Position numbers and translations under genes: made by a program
In this document: piece by piece, positions 8,574-17,520 of the stretch
How positions within the stretch are numbered: the first letter of the stretch is position 1
Layout: each line of letters begins with the position of its first letter
The notes under the pieces: model-generated
The model's input: only the letters and a program-made list of their open reading frames with translations
The model's database searches: none
Told to the model about the DNA's origin: nothing
Assembly: GCF_021168475.1 (NCBI RefSeq)
Contig: NZ_JAJOZT010000005.1
Coordinates: 62,001-126,000, forward strand
DNA from: Pseudoclavibacter sp. 13-3
GTDB lineage: Bacteria; Actinomycetota; Actinomycetes; Actinomycetales; Microbacteriaceae
Length of the DNA stretch: 64,000 nucleotides
Reading direction: 5' to 3'

Positions 8574-10949
8574 ATGAACGAATCCGTCACGCGCTCCAGG
8601 CGATCCGCCAGCTCGAGGCCGCACCCTGGCGAGCATCCGCCGAACGCGCCCGACGACCGTCTGAGATCAGGCCCGGAGCTCGCTGCGCACCGTCACCGGT
8701 GGTCTGCCGTCGTCGCAGCAGTCGTGATGCTGCTCATGGTCGTTCCGATGCTCCCGCTGCTGCCCGCACCGGCCCATGCGCTCGGCGGGGGTTCGACCCA
8801 CGCGGGTCGATACGAGTACGGCATCACACCGGTCTGGATGGGGTCGTTTCGACTCGACGACGGTCGTATCGCCTGGTGCGCCTTCGACCCTGACCTCTTC
8901 GGACCAGCCGCCTCTGACTACACCTATGGCGACTGGCAGCAGGAATCAGTGTTCGTGAGCGGAAACGGGGTCGAGCTCACCGGAGAGCCGCTGGAGCGAG
9001 CGGCCTACATCCTGGCGACTTGGGGAGACACGCAGGACGAATTCACCGCTCGTGCGGTCTACCGTGCCCTGCACCATCACACCGGCGTCGGATTCGCTCT
9101 TCGAGCGGGCGAGCAGCTCACCGCCGACACCGCTGAGCTCGCCGATCGCATGTGGCAGGAGGCCGGTCGGTTCGGCGGCCCGCATACGATGGCCGGGCCG
9201 AGACTCACGCCCCAGCACGGCGGCCAGCAGGTCACGGTCGATCTGGAGACGCCGCGTGGACGCAGCGGTGAGCCGGTGCCCGGCGAGGTGGTCGCCTCAA
9301 TCACCGGCCCCGGGGTCTGGGAGCAGACCGGAACAACCACGCTCTCGTTCGATGCCGATGGGAGCCATCGCATCCTGGCGACCGGAACCGGCGAGATCAC
9401 GGTGAAAACGGCCCGGTCGGTCCCGAGCTCGCACCTGCTCATTGCGCACCCGACTCAAGCGGATGCCCAGCGAATCGTCGCATCCGCAGAGAACGTGCCG
9501 ATCTCAGCCCAGGCGCAGGTGAGAGTCGTCGACCGTTTTCAGCCGGAGGCCGACACCACCGCACAGACCTGGCACCACGAGGGCTCAGCAGCCGACGAGA
9601 CGCCGCTGGTCGGGTCGCCACTGGTCGACACGCTGCATGTTCGCGCCAGCCGCGACACGTCGTGGCTGCCCTCCGTCGACGGCTCCGGTCAGATTCCGGC
9701 GACCTTCACCGTCGACTGGTACTACTCCGCGAGCCCTCTGCCCCGTTCAGCGAAGCCCCCTGCCGAAGCCGAGCACTTCGACCGGGTGCAGGCGACTGCG
9801 ACCGGCCCCGGCGATCTCGTCGTCTCGTCGAAGCGTGCGGTCGATCGGTCAGGCTGGTTCTACCCCGTGGTCTCCTTCCGCGTGGCCGACCAGCCAGAGC
9901 ATCTTCGTGGGCGCTTCGCGAGTGACTTCTCCGCAGACTTCCACGCCGAGCGGGAGCAGACGATCGTGCCGTGGCAGCCCAGTGTGGTGACGCAGGCGTC
10001 AGAGATCGTCGACGGCCGGGTGACCGATCTGATCTCGGTGAGCGGCAACGATCCGGCGGCTGAGCTCACCGTGGTTTCGGAGCTGTGGATGTCGCACGAA
10101 CCAGCGCGCACCGAGGGACTGCCTGACGCGCCCGTCGACGCCGAGCGTCTGGCGACGGTGTCGACGACGGTCACCGGGAACGAGACGGTGTCGACCGAAC
10201 CGGTCGATGTGCCATGGTCGCGCTTCGTCGGCGAAGACGTCTGGCCGAACCTGTATTGGGTCGAACGCATCGACCGCTCCCCGAGCACGGAACGCTGGCA
10301 GGGCAGGCATCTGTTGCCGCACGAGACGATCACGCTCACTCGTCCAACCGCGACGACGAAGACGGCGAGGTATCTCGTCGCCGGTGAACAGACGACAGAC
10401 ACCGCAACAGTCACCGGAACCATCCCGACCTCGAACAGGTCGGAGAGTGTGCGAACCGACCTGTCGTTCTCGCTGTACCGGTTCGACGATTCTACTGACG
10501 GAGGAGCACAGCCGGTCTGTCTGGCACCGATGTGGACGCAGCCGGAGCCCATCACGGTGACGAAACCGGGCGACTACGTCTCTGACCCTGTGACGGTCGA
10601 GGCACCGGGCACTTATGGCTTCCGTCATCATCTCTCGACCACGGTCACGCAAGCGTCTGGCGCCGATACTGTCGAGCCCGGAGCGTCTGACGCTCATGAG
10701 CCGGCGCTGACGACCATGCTGCACGAGGGTGACTGCGGCGCTGAAAGTGAGACCGTGATCGCTGTGCCGCCCCCGGTGCCGCCCGTGCCCGATGAACCGG
10801 CTCCGCCTGCTGAACCCATCGCACCCGTGGCCTCGAGAGAGATCGCACTCGCCGCCACAGGCTTTCCTGCTCCGGTGCTGTGGGTCGCCGCTGGGGCCTC
10901 GATGCTCGTTCTCGGCACGGGCGCCGTGCTGCGCAGACGGCGTCGGTGA
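8574..10949 (+). CDS. Sortase-anchored surface protein (LAATG), thioester-domain-like N-terminus
   Basis: About 791 residues. A basic N-terminus is followed by a hydrophobic segment (about 43-66) and an AHA-L signal-peptidase site near residue 69. The C-terminus has a Pro-rich linker, LAATG at about 759-763, a hydrophobic span and five Arg: a wall-sorting signal for the actinobacterial (class E) sortase that recognises LAxTG. Just after the signal peptide, W-C-A-F-D (Cys about 102) and D-T-Q-D ... AVYRALH (about 152-167) recall the Cys/TQ motifs of internal-thioester (TQXA) adhesin domains; this is inference. The rest is beta-rich with repeated T/V-rich segments resembling Ig-like stalk domains. 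ATG at 8574 after a GGAAAGG ribosome-binding site. No sortase gene is nearby. Confidence 0.8.
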   Translation: MNESVTRSRRSASSRPHPGEHPPNAPDDRLRSGPELAAHRHRWSAVVAAVVMLLMVVPMLPLLPAPAHALGGGSTHAGRYEYGITPVWMGSFRLDDGRIAWCAFDPDLFGPAASDYTYGDWQQESVFVSGNGVELTGEPLERAAYILATWGDTQDEFTARAVYRALHHHTGVGFALRAGEQLTADTAELADRMWQEAGRFGGPHTMAGPRLTPQHGGQQVTVDLETPRGRSGEPVPGEVVASITGPGVWEQTGTTTLSFDADGSHRILATGTGEITVKTARSVPSSHLLIAHPTQADAQRIVASAENVPISAQAQVRVVDRFQPEADTTAQTWHHEGSAADETPLVGSPLVDTLHVRASRDTSWLPSVDGSGQIPATFTVDWYYSASPLPRSAKPPAEAEHFDRVQATATGPGDLVVSSKRAVDRSGWFYPVVSFRVADQPEHLRGRFASDFSADFHAEREQTIVPWQPSVVTQASEIVDGRVTDLISVSGNDPAAELTVVSELWMSHEPARTEGLPDAPVDAERLATVSTTVTGNETVSTEPVDVPWSRFVGEDVWPNLYWVERIDRSPSTERWQGRHLLPHETITLTRPTATTKTARYLVAGEQTTDTATVTGTIPTSNRSESVRTDLSFSLYRFDDSTDGGAQPVCLAPMWTQPEPITVTKPGDYVSDPVTVEAPGTYGFRHHLSTTVTQASGADTVEPGASDAHEPALTTMLHEGDCGAESETVIAVPPPVPPVPDEPAPPAEPIAPVASREIALAATGFPAPVLWVAAGASMLVLGTGAVLRRRRR

Positions 10950-10965
10950 CGATCGGCGATCGGAA

Positions 10966-11009
10966 GCAGCGACAGCCGGAATCCTCATCGAGGGTCTGGC
11001 TGCCGCTGC
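10966..11009. terminator. Possible bidirectional terminator hairpin
   Basis: GCAGCGACAGCC and GGCTGCCGCTGC can form a 12-bp stem with one mismatch across a 20-base loop, between two convergent genes. There is no T-run, so it is weak. Confidence 0.35.
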
Positions 11010-11032
11010 TCACCGTCGCTGAGAAGGCGGCC

Positions 11033-13975
11033 TCACTGCTGAGCGTTGATCGCCCGCTGCAGTGCATCCTGCAGCTGCTTGTCGGCCGTGCCGAACGCCG
11101 CCCAGTCACCAGAGACGCGTGCCTGCTCACGAGCGTCCAACGCCGCCTTGGCGTCTCTGAGCGCCTCCGCGACCGTCGGGTTCGACGATGAGGTGCTCGT
11201 ACCGCCGTCTGAAGGCGAAGCCTGTTGCCCGGTGTCTGATGCTGCAGACTGCCCATCGGTCGACGGCCCGGCCTGCCCGGGGCCGTTCTGGCCCACGACG
11301 GCACCGGAGTCGCCGCCGAAGATGTCGTCGAGCGCCTTGTCGAGCGTGTCTTCGAAGGCCACCTTGTCACCGAATGAGACCAGGATCTTGCGAAGCAGCG
11401 GGTACGAGGTCTCACCCGTCGACCGCACGTAGACCGGCTGCACGTAGAGCAGGCCCCCGCCGACAGGCAGCGTCAGCAGGTTGCCGCTGCTCACCGTGGT
11501 CTGCCCCTGACGCAACAGGTTCAGCTGTGTCGATACGGTGTTGTCCGAGTCGAAGAGGTTCTGCACCTGACCGGGGCCGGGCACGTTGGTCTCGCCGGGC
11601 AGACGCAGCAGGGTGAGCTTGCCGTAGTCTTCGCTGCGCTTGCCGTCAGCGCCCTCGGCGTCGCCGTTGGCGGCCAGATAGCCACGCAGCACGTTGCGCG
11701 ATCCACCCGAACTCTGCTGAATCGGGATGAACGTGCTGTACAGCGAGAACGCCGCGTCTTCCTGCTCGGGCAGACGCATCGACAGGTAGTAAGGGGGCTG
11801 CTTCGTCGAGGTGTCTGAGCCGGCCTGCGGGTCAGCCGGAACCTGCCAGGCGTCTTCACGCGAATAGAACGAACCGGCGTCAGTCACATGGTAGGTGCCG
11901 AGCACGTTGCGCTGAGCCTTGAACATGTCGGTCGGGTACCGCACATGTGAGAGCAGTGCAGAACTCATCTCGTCTGACGACTTGACCGTGTTCGGGAAGA
12001 CCTTCTGCCACGCCTGCAGCACCGGGTCGTCTTGGTCCCATGCATAGAGTGTGACCGAACCGTCGTATGCATCGACCGTGGCCTTCACCGAGTTGCGCAT
12101 GTAGTTGATGGTGTCGGTCGCTGGACGAGCCGCAGACGACGCTCCGTCGTTGATGGCCTGACGGTAGCTCTGCTGCTGCGAGTAGGGATACTGGTCACTG
12201 GTCGTGTAGCCGTCGACGACCCACTGCACGCGTCCGTCGACGACCGCCGGGTATGGATCCTGATCGAGCGTCAGGTACGGGGCGACCTTCTGCACGCGAT
12301 CGATCGGGCTTCGGTCATAGAGAATCTGCGAGGAGTTGCTGACCGCGTTCGAGGTGAGAATCTCGATCGACCCGAACTTCATGGCGTAGAGCAGACGGGT
12401 CAACCCGTTGTCGAGCTTCGGCCCGCCGTCGCCCGAGAACGTGGTGTACGTCTGATTCGACTCGTTCTGCTCGCCTTCGTCGGGATTCGCGCTGCTGCCC
12501 GACGGATAGTCGAGCTCACGGGGCGAATCGCCCTCGGGCGCGCCCACGATCGAATAGGTCGGCGACTTCTCACCGAAGTAGATGCGCGGCTCGAACGACC
12601 CGAGATCACCGCTGCTGGGGATGCCCCCCTCGAAGAAGATCGGCTTGCCGTCTGAGGTGACCTGGTTTCCGTAGGCCGCGACCACTCCATAGCCGTGCGT
12701 GTACACGATCGAGTTGTTGTACCAGGAGTCGGTGGACTGCTGGCTGAGCTCGCGCACCGACAGCACCGTGTCGACGCTCTGGCCGTTGATGTTGTAGCGA
12801 TCGACGTCGAGCTTCGAGCCGAACTGGTAGTACTGCTTGTACTGCTGCAGCTGCCGGAAGGTGTCGCTGACCAGGTCGGGGTCGAGCAGACGGATCGAGG
12901 CGGTGGTGTCGACGTCGCTGCGCAGTGCACCGGCCTTGGCGTCGGTGACCGCATTGTATGACTGCACGTTCACCTTGTCGATGCCGTAGGCCTCACGCGT
13001 GGCATTGATATTGCGCTGCAGATACTCGGCTTCGAGGCTGCGCTCGCTGGGCTTGACCACGAAGGTCTGCACGCCCCACGGATAGGCCACGCCGATCAGC
13101 AGCGAGGTCGCCACCAGAACAGCCGCGCCGACGACCGGGATGCGCCAGCGACCGGTGACCGCGGCGTAGACGAAGCCGAGCGCGACCAGCGCCGCGACGG
13201 CGACCAGGATGGTGCGGCCCGGAATCTGCGCGTTGACGCCGGAGTAGCCGGCACCGGTGAACAGCCCCTCCGGGTCGGTCAGCTGCTGATAGCGTTCGAG
13301 CCACAGCCGCACGGCATGCAGCGCCACGTAGACGGCGATGGTCACGGCGAGCTGCACACGAGTGCCCTTGGCCACCCGCAGCCGACGGTTCTCGATGCGG
13401 ATCGATCCGTAGAGATACGAGATCGCGACGAACACGATGCCGCTGAGCAGCACGGCGAAGAGCAGATAGCCGACCAGCTGCTGGTAGAAGGGCAGCTGGA
13501 ACAGGTAGAAGCCGGTGTCGAGCCCGAACTGCGGGTCGGTCTCGCCCGTGGTGCCGCCGTTGATCCAGAGCGCTGCGGTCGTCCACCGGCTCGCAGAGAA
13601 CAGCGCGCCGAACAGACCGAAGAGAATCGGAATGCCCCAGGTGATGCCCTTTCGCAGCGGTTCGAGCACCTGCTGGTACTGGTCGAGAGTGGCGTTCACC
13701 CGCACATAGGTCGGCCTCGAGCGGAAGGCGAACCAGACGCTCACCCAGAGCGGCCCGGCCAGCAGCACGAACCCGATCAGCGCCATCAGCCCGCCGGCGA
13801 ACCACTGTGTGGTCAGAACGTTGAGAAAGCCCACCTGCCGGTACCAGAGCACGTCGGTCCACACGGCAGAGGCGGCGAAGAGCAGCGCGATGATCACCGC
13901 CAGCGCGATGATGCTGATCACAGCCACTCGGCGACTTCTGGTGGGCTGTCTCGCAGTGCTATGGGGGTCAGACAC
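11033..13975 (-). CDS. UPF0182 family large membrane protein
   Basis: A 980-residue conserved actinobacterial membrane protein (homologue of M. tuberculosis Rv3193c). The N-terminal third holds about seven hydrophobic helices (near 15-40, 55-80, 105-125, 165-190, 210-235, 255-280, 280-300); the rest is a long extracytoplasmic domain with the family-typical stretch of YNINGQSVDTVLSVREL type, then an acidic Ser/Gly-rich linker and an Ala-rich helical tail (about 900-980). Start: GTG at 13975 preceded by GGAGCG. Function unknown; it sits beside the Lon-like protease and the divergent DUF2342 gene, an arrangement kept from mycobacteria to Micrococcales, which argues for a shared envelope role. 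Confidence 0.93.
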   Translation of the reverse strand: MSDPHSTARQPTRSRRVAVISIIALAVIIALLFAASAVWTDVLWYRQVGFLNVLTTQWFAGGLMALIGFVLLAGPLWVSVWFAFRSRPTYVRVNATLDQYQQVLEPLRKGITWGIPILFGLFGALFSASRWTTAALWINGGTTGETDPQFGLDTGFYLFQLPFYQQLVGYLLFAVLLSGIVFVAISYLYGSIRIENRRLRVAKGTRVQLAVTIAVYVALHAVRLWLERYQQLTDPEGLFTGAGYSGVNAQIPGRTILVAVAALVALGFVYAAVTGRWRIPVVGAAVLVATSLLIGVAYPWGVQTFVVKPSERSLEAEYLQRNINATREAYGIDKVNVQSYNAVTDAKAGALRSDVDTTASIRLLDPDLVSDTFRQLQQYKQYYQFGSKLDVDRYNINGQSVDTVLSVRELSQQSTDSWYNNSIVYTHGYGVVAAYGNQVTSDGKPIFFEGGIPSSGDLGSFEPRIYFGEKSPTYSIVGAPEGDSPRELDYPSGSSANPDEGEQNESNQTYTTFSGDGGPKLDNGLTRLLYAMKFGSIEILTSNAVSNSSQILYDRSPIDRVQKVAPYLTLDQDPYPAVVDGRVQWVVDGYTTSDQYPYSQQQSYRQAINDGASSAARPATDTINYMRNSVKATVDAYDGSVTLYAWDQDDPVLQAWQKVFPNTVKSSDEMSSALLSHVRYPTDMFKAQRNVLGTYHVTDAGSFYSREDAWQVPADPQAGSDTSTKQPPYYLSMRLPEQEDAAFSLYSTFIPIQQSSGGSRNVLRGYLAANGDAEGADGKRSEDYGKLTLLRLPGETNVPGPGQVQNLFDSDNTVSTQLNLLRQGQTTVSSGNLLTLPVGGGLLYVQPVYVRSTGETSYPLLRKILVSFGDKVAFEDTLDKALDDIFGGDSGAVVGQNGPGQAGPSTDGQSAASDTGQQASPSDGGTSTSSSNPTVAEALRDAKAALDAREQARVSGDWAAFGTADKQLQDALQRAINAQQ

Positions 13976-14096
13976 GATGGGGCGCTCCTTCGCGGGTGTA
14001 GCCGGTGCTGCTCGGTCAGTGCGTCATGTCATTCTAGCCAGCACCTGCTGGCGCCCGGTCAGTCGAGGGGCATGTTCCGCTGCTGGCTGACTTCGA

Positions 14097-14909
14097 TCAG
14101 CGTGCGCACTGCGGCAGCCCCTCGACGCTCTTGGTCGTCGCGATGGTGTCGAGCGCATGCAGGGCGTCGTCGAGCGAGGCGACCGAGACGACGGTCAGAG
14201 AGTCGGGGATGCCACCGGCGAGTTCGGCGCAGTTGGCTGCCGGTGCGAGAAACCAGGGGGCTCCGTGGTCACGAGCGGTGAGCACCTTCTGGCGGATGCC
14301 GCCGATCGGCCCGACCTGGCCGGCGGCGTCGATGGTACCGGTTCCCGCGATCGTCTCGCCGCCGGTGATCGAGCCGGGAGTGAGCTTGTCGATGATGCCG
14401 AGCGAGAACATCATCCCGGCACTTGGTCCCCCGACTTTGTCGAGGCTGATCTGCACCTGTGGTTTCGTCGGAGCGTCTTCGAGCCCGAGATGCGTCAGGG
14501 CGGCGTCGACGGCTGCCTGCTGGGAGCTCGTCATCTGCTCGGCGGTCTCGCGCTCCTGATCGTCGAACGTCTGCCCTGGCGGATACACCGCGTCGAGCGG
14601 CAGTACCGTCCGCGACGGATCGACCCAGGCTGCGGCGGTCTGCACCCAGTTCGGCTGCGCGCGTGGACTGCCGAGTACGCGGACGGTCAGCATGTAGAGG
14701 CTGCCGGTCGTCGGGTAGGTCGGCGCACCGGTGATGTCGAGCACCGTCTTCGTCTCGGTCTGGTCTTCGTTCGTGACGGTGCCGAGCACGTCGTAGGCCG
14801 GCCCCTCTTCGCGAATCACATACGGGCTCGGCGTGAAGGCGCACACGATCAGCGCTCCGGCGGCGACGATGGTCGCGAGTCGGCTCAGACGGTGACGAGC
14901 GATGGGCAT
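14097..14909 (-). CDS. YlbL/Rv3194c-type Lon-like membrane protease lacking its PDZ domain
   Basis: A 270-residue membrane-anchored Lon-type serine protease. One N-terminal helix (about 10-27) is followed by IREEGPAYDVLG, and the C-terminal Lon domain carries the catalytic Ser in GGPSAGMMFSLGI (S163) and the dyad Lys in PIGGIRQKV (K208), with GGETIAGTGTID between. Family members are normally about 340-360 residues, with a PDZ domain between the SSQQAAV helix (129-134 here) and the Lon domain; here about 20 residues separate them, so the PDZ domain is missing. The frame is intact. Start: ATG at 14909; longer frames run into the divergent promoter. Proteolytic target unknown. Confidence 0.9.
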   Translation of the reverse strand: MPIARHRLSRLATIVAAGALIVCAFTPSPYVIREEGPAYDVLGTVTNEDQTETKTVLDITGAPTYPTTGSLYMLTVRVLGSPRAQPNWVQTAAAWVDPSRTVLPLDAVYPPGQTFDDQERETAEQMTSSQQAAVDAALTHLGLEDAPTKPQVQISLDKVGGPSAGMMFSLGIIDKLTPGSITGGETIAGTGTIDAAGQVGPIGGIRQKVLTARDHGAPWFLAPAANCAELAGGIPDSLTVVSVASLDDALHALDTIATTKSVEGLPQCAR

Positions 14910-14919
14910 GGCGTGAATC

Positions 14920-14929
14920 ACACTAGTGT
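14920..14929. promoter_or_regulatory. Palindromic divergent -10 region
   Basis: ACACTAGTGT is a perfect palindrome that places TAGTGT, a good -10 hexamer, on both strands. On the plus strand a GTG lies 6 bases beyond it; on the minus strand the protease ATG lies 10 bases beyond it. It appears to be a single symmetric promoter element serving two genes. Confidence 0.5.
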
Positions 14930-14959
14930 ACCGTTGTGACGAACACCAAGGAGGTCTCC

Positions 14960-16333
14960 ATGGTTTCCCCTGAGAACCCATCCGAACCACAGGACGACGG
15001 CTCCGACGACGAGTTTCAGCGTCTGCTGAAGCAGCTGCTCAGCGGTGATTCCGAGGGGCTCGCGAAGGCAGCCGGACTCCCCATCGATCAGAACGCGATC
15101 GCTTCGATCATCGCCTCCATTCAGCAGGCCGCGTCGACTCCTCCTGGACAGGTCGACTGGTCGCAGGCTCGCGAGCGCGCTCAGCAGGTCGCGCACGCCT
15201 CCGAGGTCGTACTCACCGATGACGACCGCACCAGGGCATCCAACGCCTTTGACATCGCTCGTCTGTGGCTGAGCGAGGCCACCGCATTCGAACCGGTCTC
15301 GGCCGGCCGTGTGATGAGCCGCACCGAATGGGCACGCGAGACTCTGCCCTTCTGGCAGCGGCTCTGCGAGCCCGTCGCCGGCAGCGTCGCCGAGGCTCTG
15401 CTCGAAGCGCTGCGCGGCAACCTCCCCGAAGAGATGCGGGCGTCTCTGGGCCAGGCGGTGCAGGTGATGCGCGCCATGGCGACCACGGTCTTCGTCGTCC
15501 AGCTCGGTCAGGTCGTCGGCCAGCTCGCCGCAGAGACCGTGTCGGCCAATGAGATCGGCATTCCCGCGATGCCGAACAACGAGCCGGCACTGCTGCCGCA
15601 GAACATCCACGACTTCTCACAGGGCCTCGAAGTACCGGTCGAAGAGATCACGATCTTCCTGGCTACGCGCGAGCTGGCGCACGTCGCGCTCTTCCGACAC
15701 GCGCCCTGGCTGACCAGTGAGCTCACCAGCGCCATCACCTCGTATGCCCGCGGCATCCAGATCGACGTGAGTCGCATCGAGTCGCTCGGCGGCGAGATCG
15801 ACCCCTCCGATCTCGATTCGCTGCGGGGTGCCGTGCAGCGCGGCGAGCTGATTCCTCCGCGCACCGACGATCAGACCGCCGCCCTGGCCCGCATCGAGCT
15901 GCTGCTGGCACTCATCGAAGGCTGGGTCGACACGGTGACCGGCACCGCTGTGCGCCGGCTGCCGAAGGGTGCGGCGATCGCCGAGGCGGTCACCCGCCGT
16001 CGGGCCATCGGCGGCCCGGCCGAGCATGCCTTCGGCACGCTCATCGGCCTCGAATTCCGTCCGCGTCAGCTGCGCAAGGCGGCGGCCCTCTGGATGAGAG
16101 TGACCGACTCGCTGGGCAGCGCCGACCGTGACGCGATCTGGCAGCATCCCGATCTGCTGCCGACCATCGATGAGCTCGATGCCCCCGAGGCGTTCGTCAG
16201 CCGTGCTCGCGGCGACGAGCAGAGCGACTTCGATCGTGATCTGGCCCGTCTGCTCGAAGGAGACCTGCCCGATTCGCCAGAGCCGAACGACTCCGACGAA
16301 GGTTCAGAGGGCGACGCTCCGCAGCGGGGCTAG
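14960..16333 (+). CDS. DUF2342 zinc-dependent metalloprotease-like protein
   Basis: About 457 residues of the DUF2342 (zincin_2) family, homologue of Rv3195. Typical features: a short acidic N-terminus with FQRLLKQLLSG, FDIARLWLSEAT, the FVVQLGQVVGQLA segment, and the putative metal motif LATRELAHVALFRHAPWL, in which E and H of the E-x2-H pair are kept. The C-terminal 30 residues are acidic. The ATG at 14960 has a perfect AAGGAGG at 14948-14954; an in-frame GTG at 14936, 6 bases after the TAGTGT -10 box, could give a leaderless 8-residue-longer form. No protease activity is established for the family; cytosolic with no signal peptide. Confidence 0.88.
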   Translation: MVSPENPSEPQDDGSDDEFQRLLKQLLSGDSEGLAKAAGLPIDQNAIASIIASIQQAASTPPGQVDWSQARERAQQVAHASEVVLTDDDRTRASNAFDIARLWLSEATAFEPVSAGRVMSRTEWARETLPFWQRLCEPVAGSVAEALLEALRGNLPEEMRASLGQAVQVMRAMATTVFVVQLGQVVGQLAAETVSANEIGIPAMPNNEPALLPQNIHDFSQGLEVPVEEITIFLATRELAHVALFRHAPWLTSELTSAITSYARGIQIDVSRIESLGGEIDPSDLDSLRGAVQRGELIPPRTDDQTAALARIELLLALIEGWVDTVTGTAVRRLPKGAAIAEAVTRRRAIGGPAEHAFGTLIGLEFRPRQLRKAAALWMRVTDSLGSADRDAIWQHPDLLPTIDELDAPEAFVSRARGDEQSDFDRDLARLLEGDLPDSPEPNDSDEGSEGDAPQRG

Positions 16334-16407
16334 TGCGCCCGCAGCCGCGCGAGCGAGCCTGTGGAGAACCGTTCGCACGCTCGAGCGTTCTCTCGCATAC
16401 TCGGAGC

Positions 16408-17520
16408 ATGAACACGCGAACGGCCTCATCATCAGCCTCGGACCCCCGTCTCGCACCGCCGTCGCTGCAGCTGCATCCAGAGCACCCGCTGCTCTGGCGC
16501 GCAGGCGGGCGACTGCAGGTCGGCCTGCAGCATCCGGTCGTCTTCGACGACCCGAGTCCCGGCATCGAATCGTTGCTCGTCGCTCTGCAGAGCGGCGTGA
16601 CCGACGACGAACTGCGACGACGAGCCGAGCGAGGCGGGCTGACGCCGGCATCCGTCGAAGGCCTGCTCGCGCAGCTCGGCGACCGGTGCCAGCGCACACC
16701 GCAGCCGCTGAGTCTGCACCGACTCTGGAACGTGCGGCCCTCGCACTCTCTCGCCGAGCACCATCGCGCGACCGAACACGTTCAGCGTGCACAGGTCGCC
16801 GTGACCGGGCACGGGTCGCTGCCGGCGGCCATTCTGCGCACGCTCGCAGCAAGTGGCTGCGCCACGCTGCACCATCGGCCCGACCCCGCCGTGCCGCACG
16901 GACTCGACGGCTCACCGCACCCGGCCGATCGGTGCCACAGGCTGCCCGCCGAGGCGGCGCTGCGGCAGCCGGTCTCGCCCGGCGCGTGGCATCAGCACGA
17001 CGCCCAGATCGCCGAGCTCTACGACTGCGCGATCACGACCGGCGACGACGCGCACGACGACCTGACGATCGTCTGCGGCTACGGCCCACCGCACCCCGCG
17101 CAGTGGACTCCTCTGCTGCGTGACGATCGCGTGCACCTGAGCGTGTGGGCCACCGCGACCGGCGCCATCGTCGTCGGGCCCCTGGTCGTACCAGGCCAGA
17201 CCGGCTGCCTCGGCTGCGTGCATCAGCATGCACGTGACCAGATTGACGACTGGGCCCTCATCTGCGATCAGATGTGGCGCAGAGCACGGCTGGCTCCGCT
17301 GCCCACCGACGTCGCGCTGGCCACGTCGCTCGCGGTTCGCTGCGCGCTCGACGCGCTCGCCGCCTCTCCGAGCCGGCTGCCCCAGATCTGGAATCGCCGC
17401 GTCGTCGTGCACGACGGCCAGACGCGGCTGCTCGCGCACGAGCCGCATCCGCGCTGTCTGTGCCGTGACCAGCCCTTCGACGAGGCGATCAGCGCTCCGA
17501 GAGAAACCTCGACGGCTTGA
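16408..17520 (+). CDS. ThiF/cyclodehydratase-like protein (TOMM E1-like family)
   Basis: A 370-residue protein resembling the E1/ThiF-like partner of azoline-forming cyclodehydratases: a winged-helix-like N-terminus (LESLLVALQSGVTDDEL type), a Rossmann segment VAVTGHGSLPAAIL with G-x-G, the hallmark VVGPLVVPGQTGCLGCVHQH (written here from about residue 250), and a distal CLC pair near the end that with CLGC could form a Zn site. No YcaO cyclodehydratase, precursor peptide or oxidase gene lies in the window, so it is not a recognisable bacteriocin cluster; the gene is syntenic in this block. A CATACT -10 box lies 6 bases before the ATG at 16408 (leaderless). Its 3' end overlaps the convergent helicase gene by 32 bases. 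Confidence 0.75.
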   Translation: MNTRTASSSASDPRLAPPSLQLHPEHPLLWRAGGRLQVGLQHPVVFDDPSPGIESLLVALQSGVTDDELRRRAERGGLTPASVEGLLAQLGDRCQRTPQPLSLHRLWNVRPSHSLAEHHRATEHVQRAQVAVTGHGSLPAAILRTLAASGCATLHHRPDPAVPHGLDGSPHPADRCHRLPAEAALRQPVSPGAWHQHDAQIAELYDCAITTGDDAHDDLTIVCGYGPPHPAQWTPLLRDDRVHLSVWATATGAIVVGPLVVPGQTGCLGCVHQHARDQIDDWALICDQMWRRARLAPLPTDVALATSLAVRCALDALAASPSRLPQIWNRRVVVHDGQTRLLAHEPHPRCLCRDQPFDEAISAPRETSTA

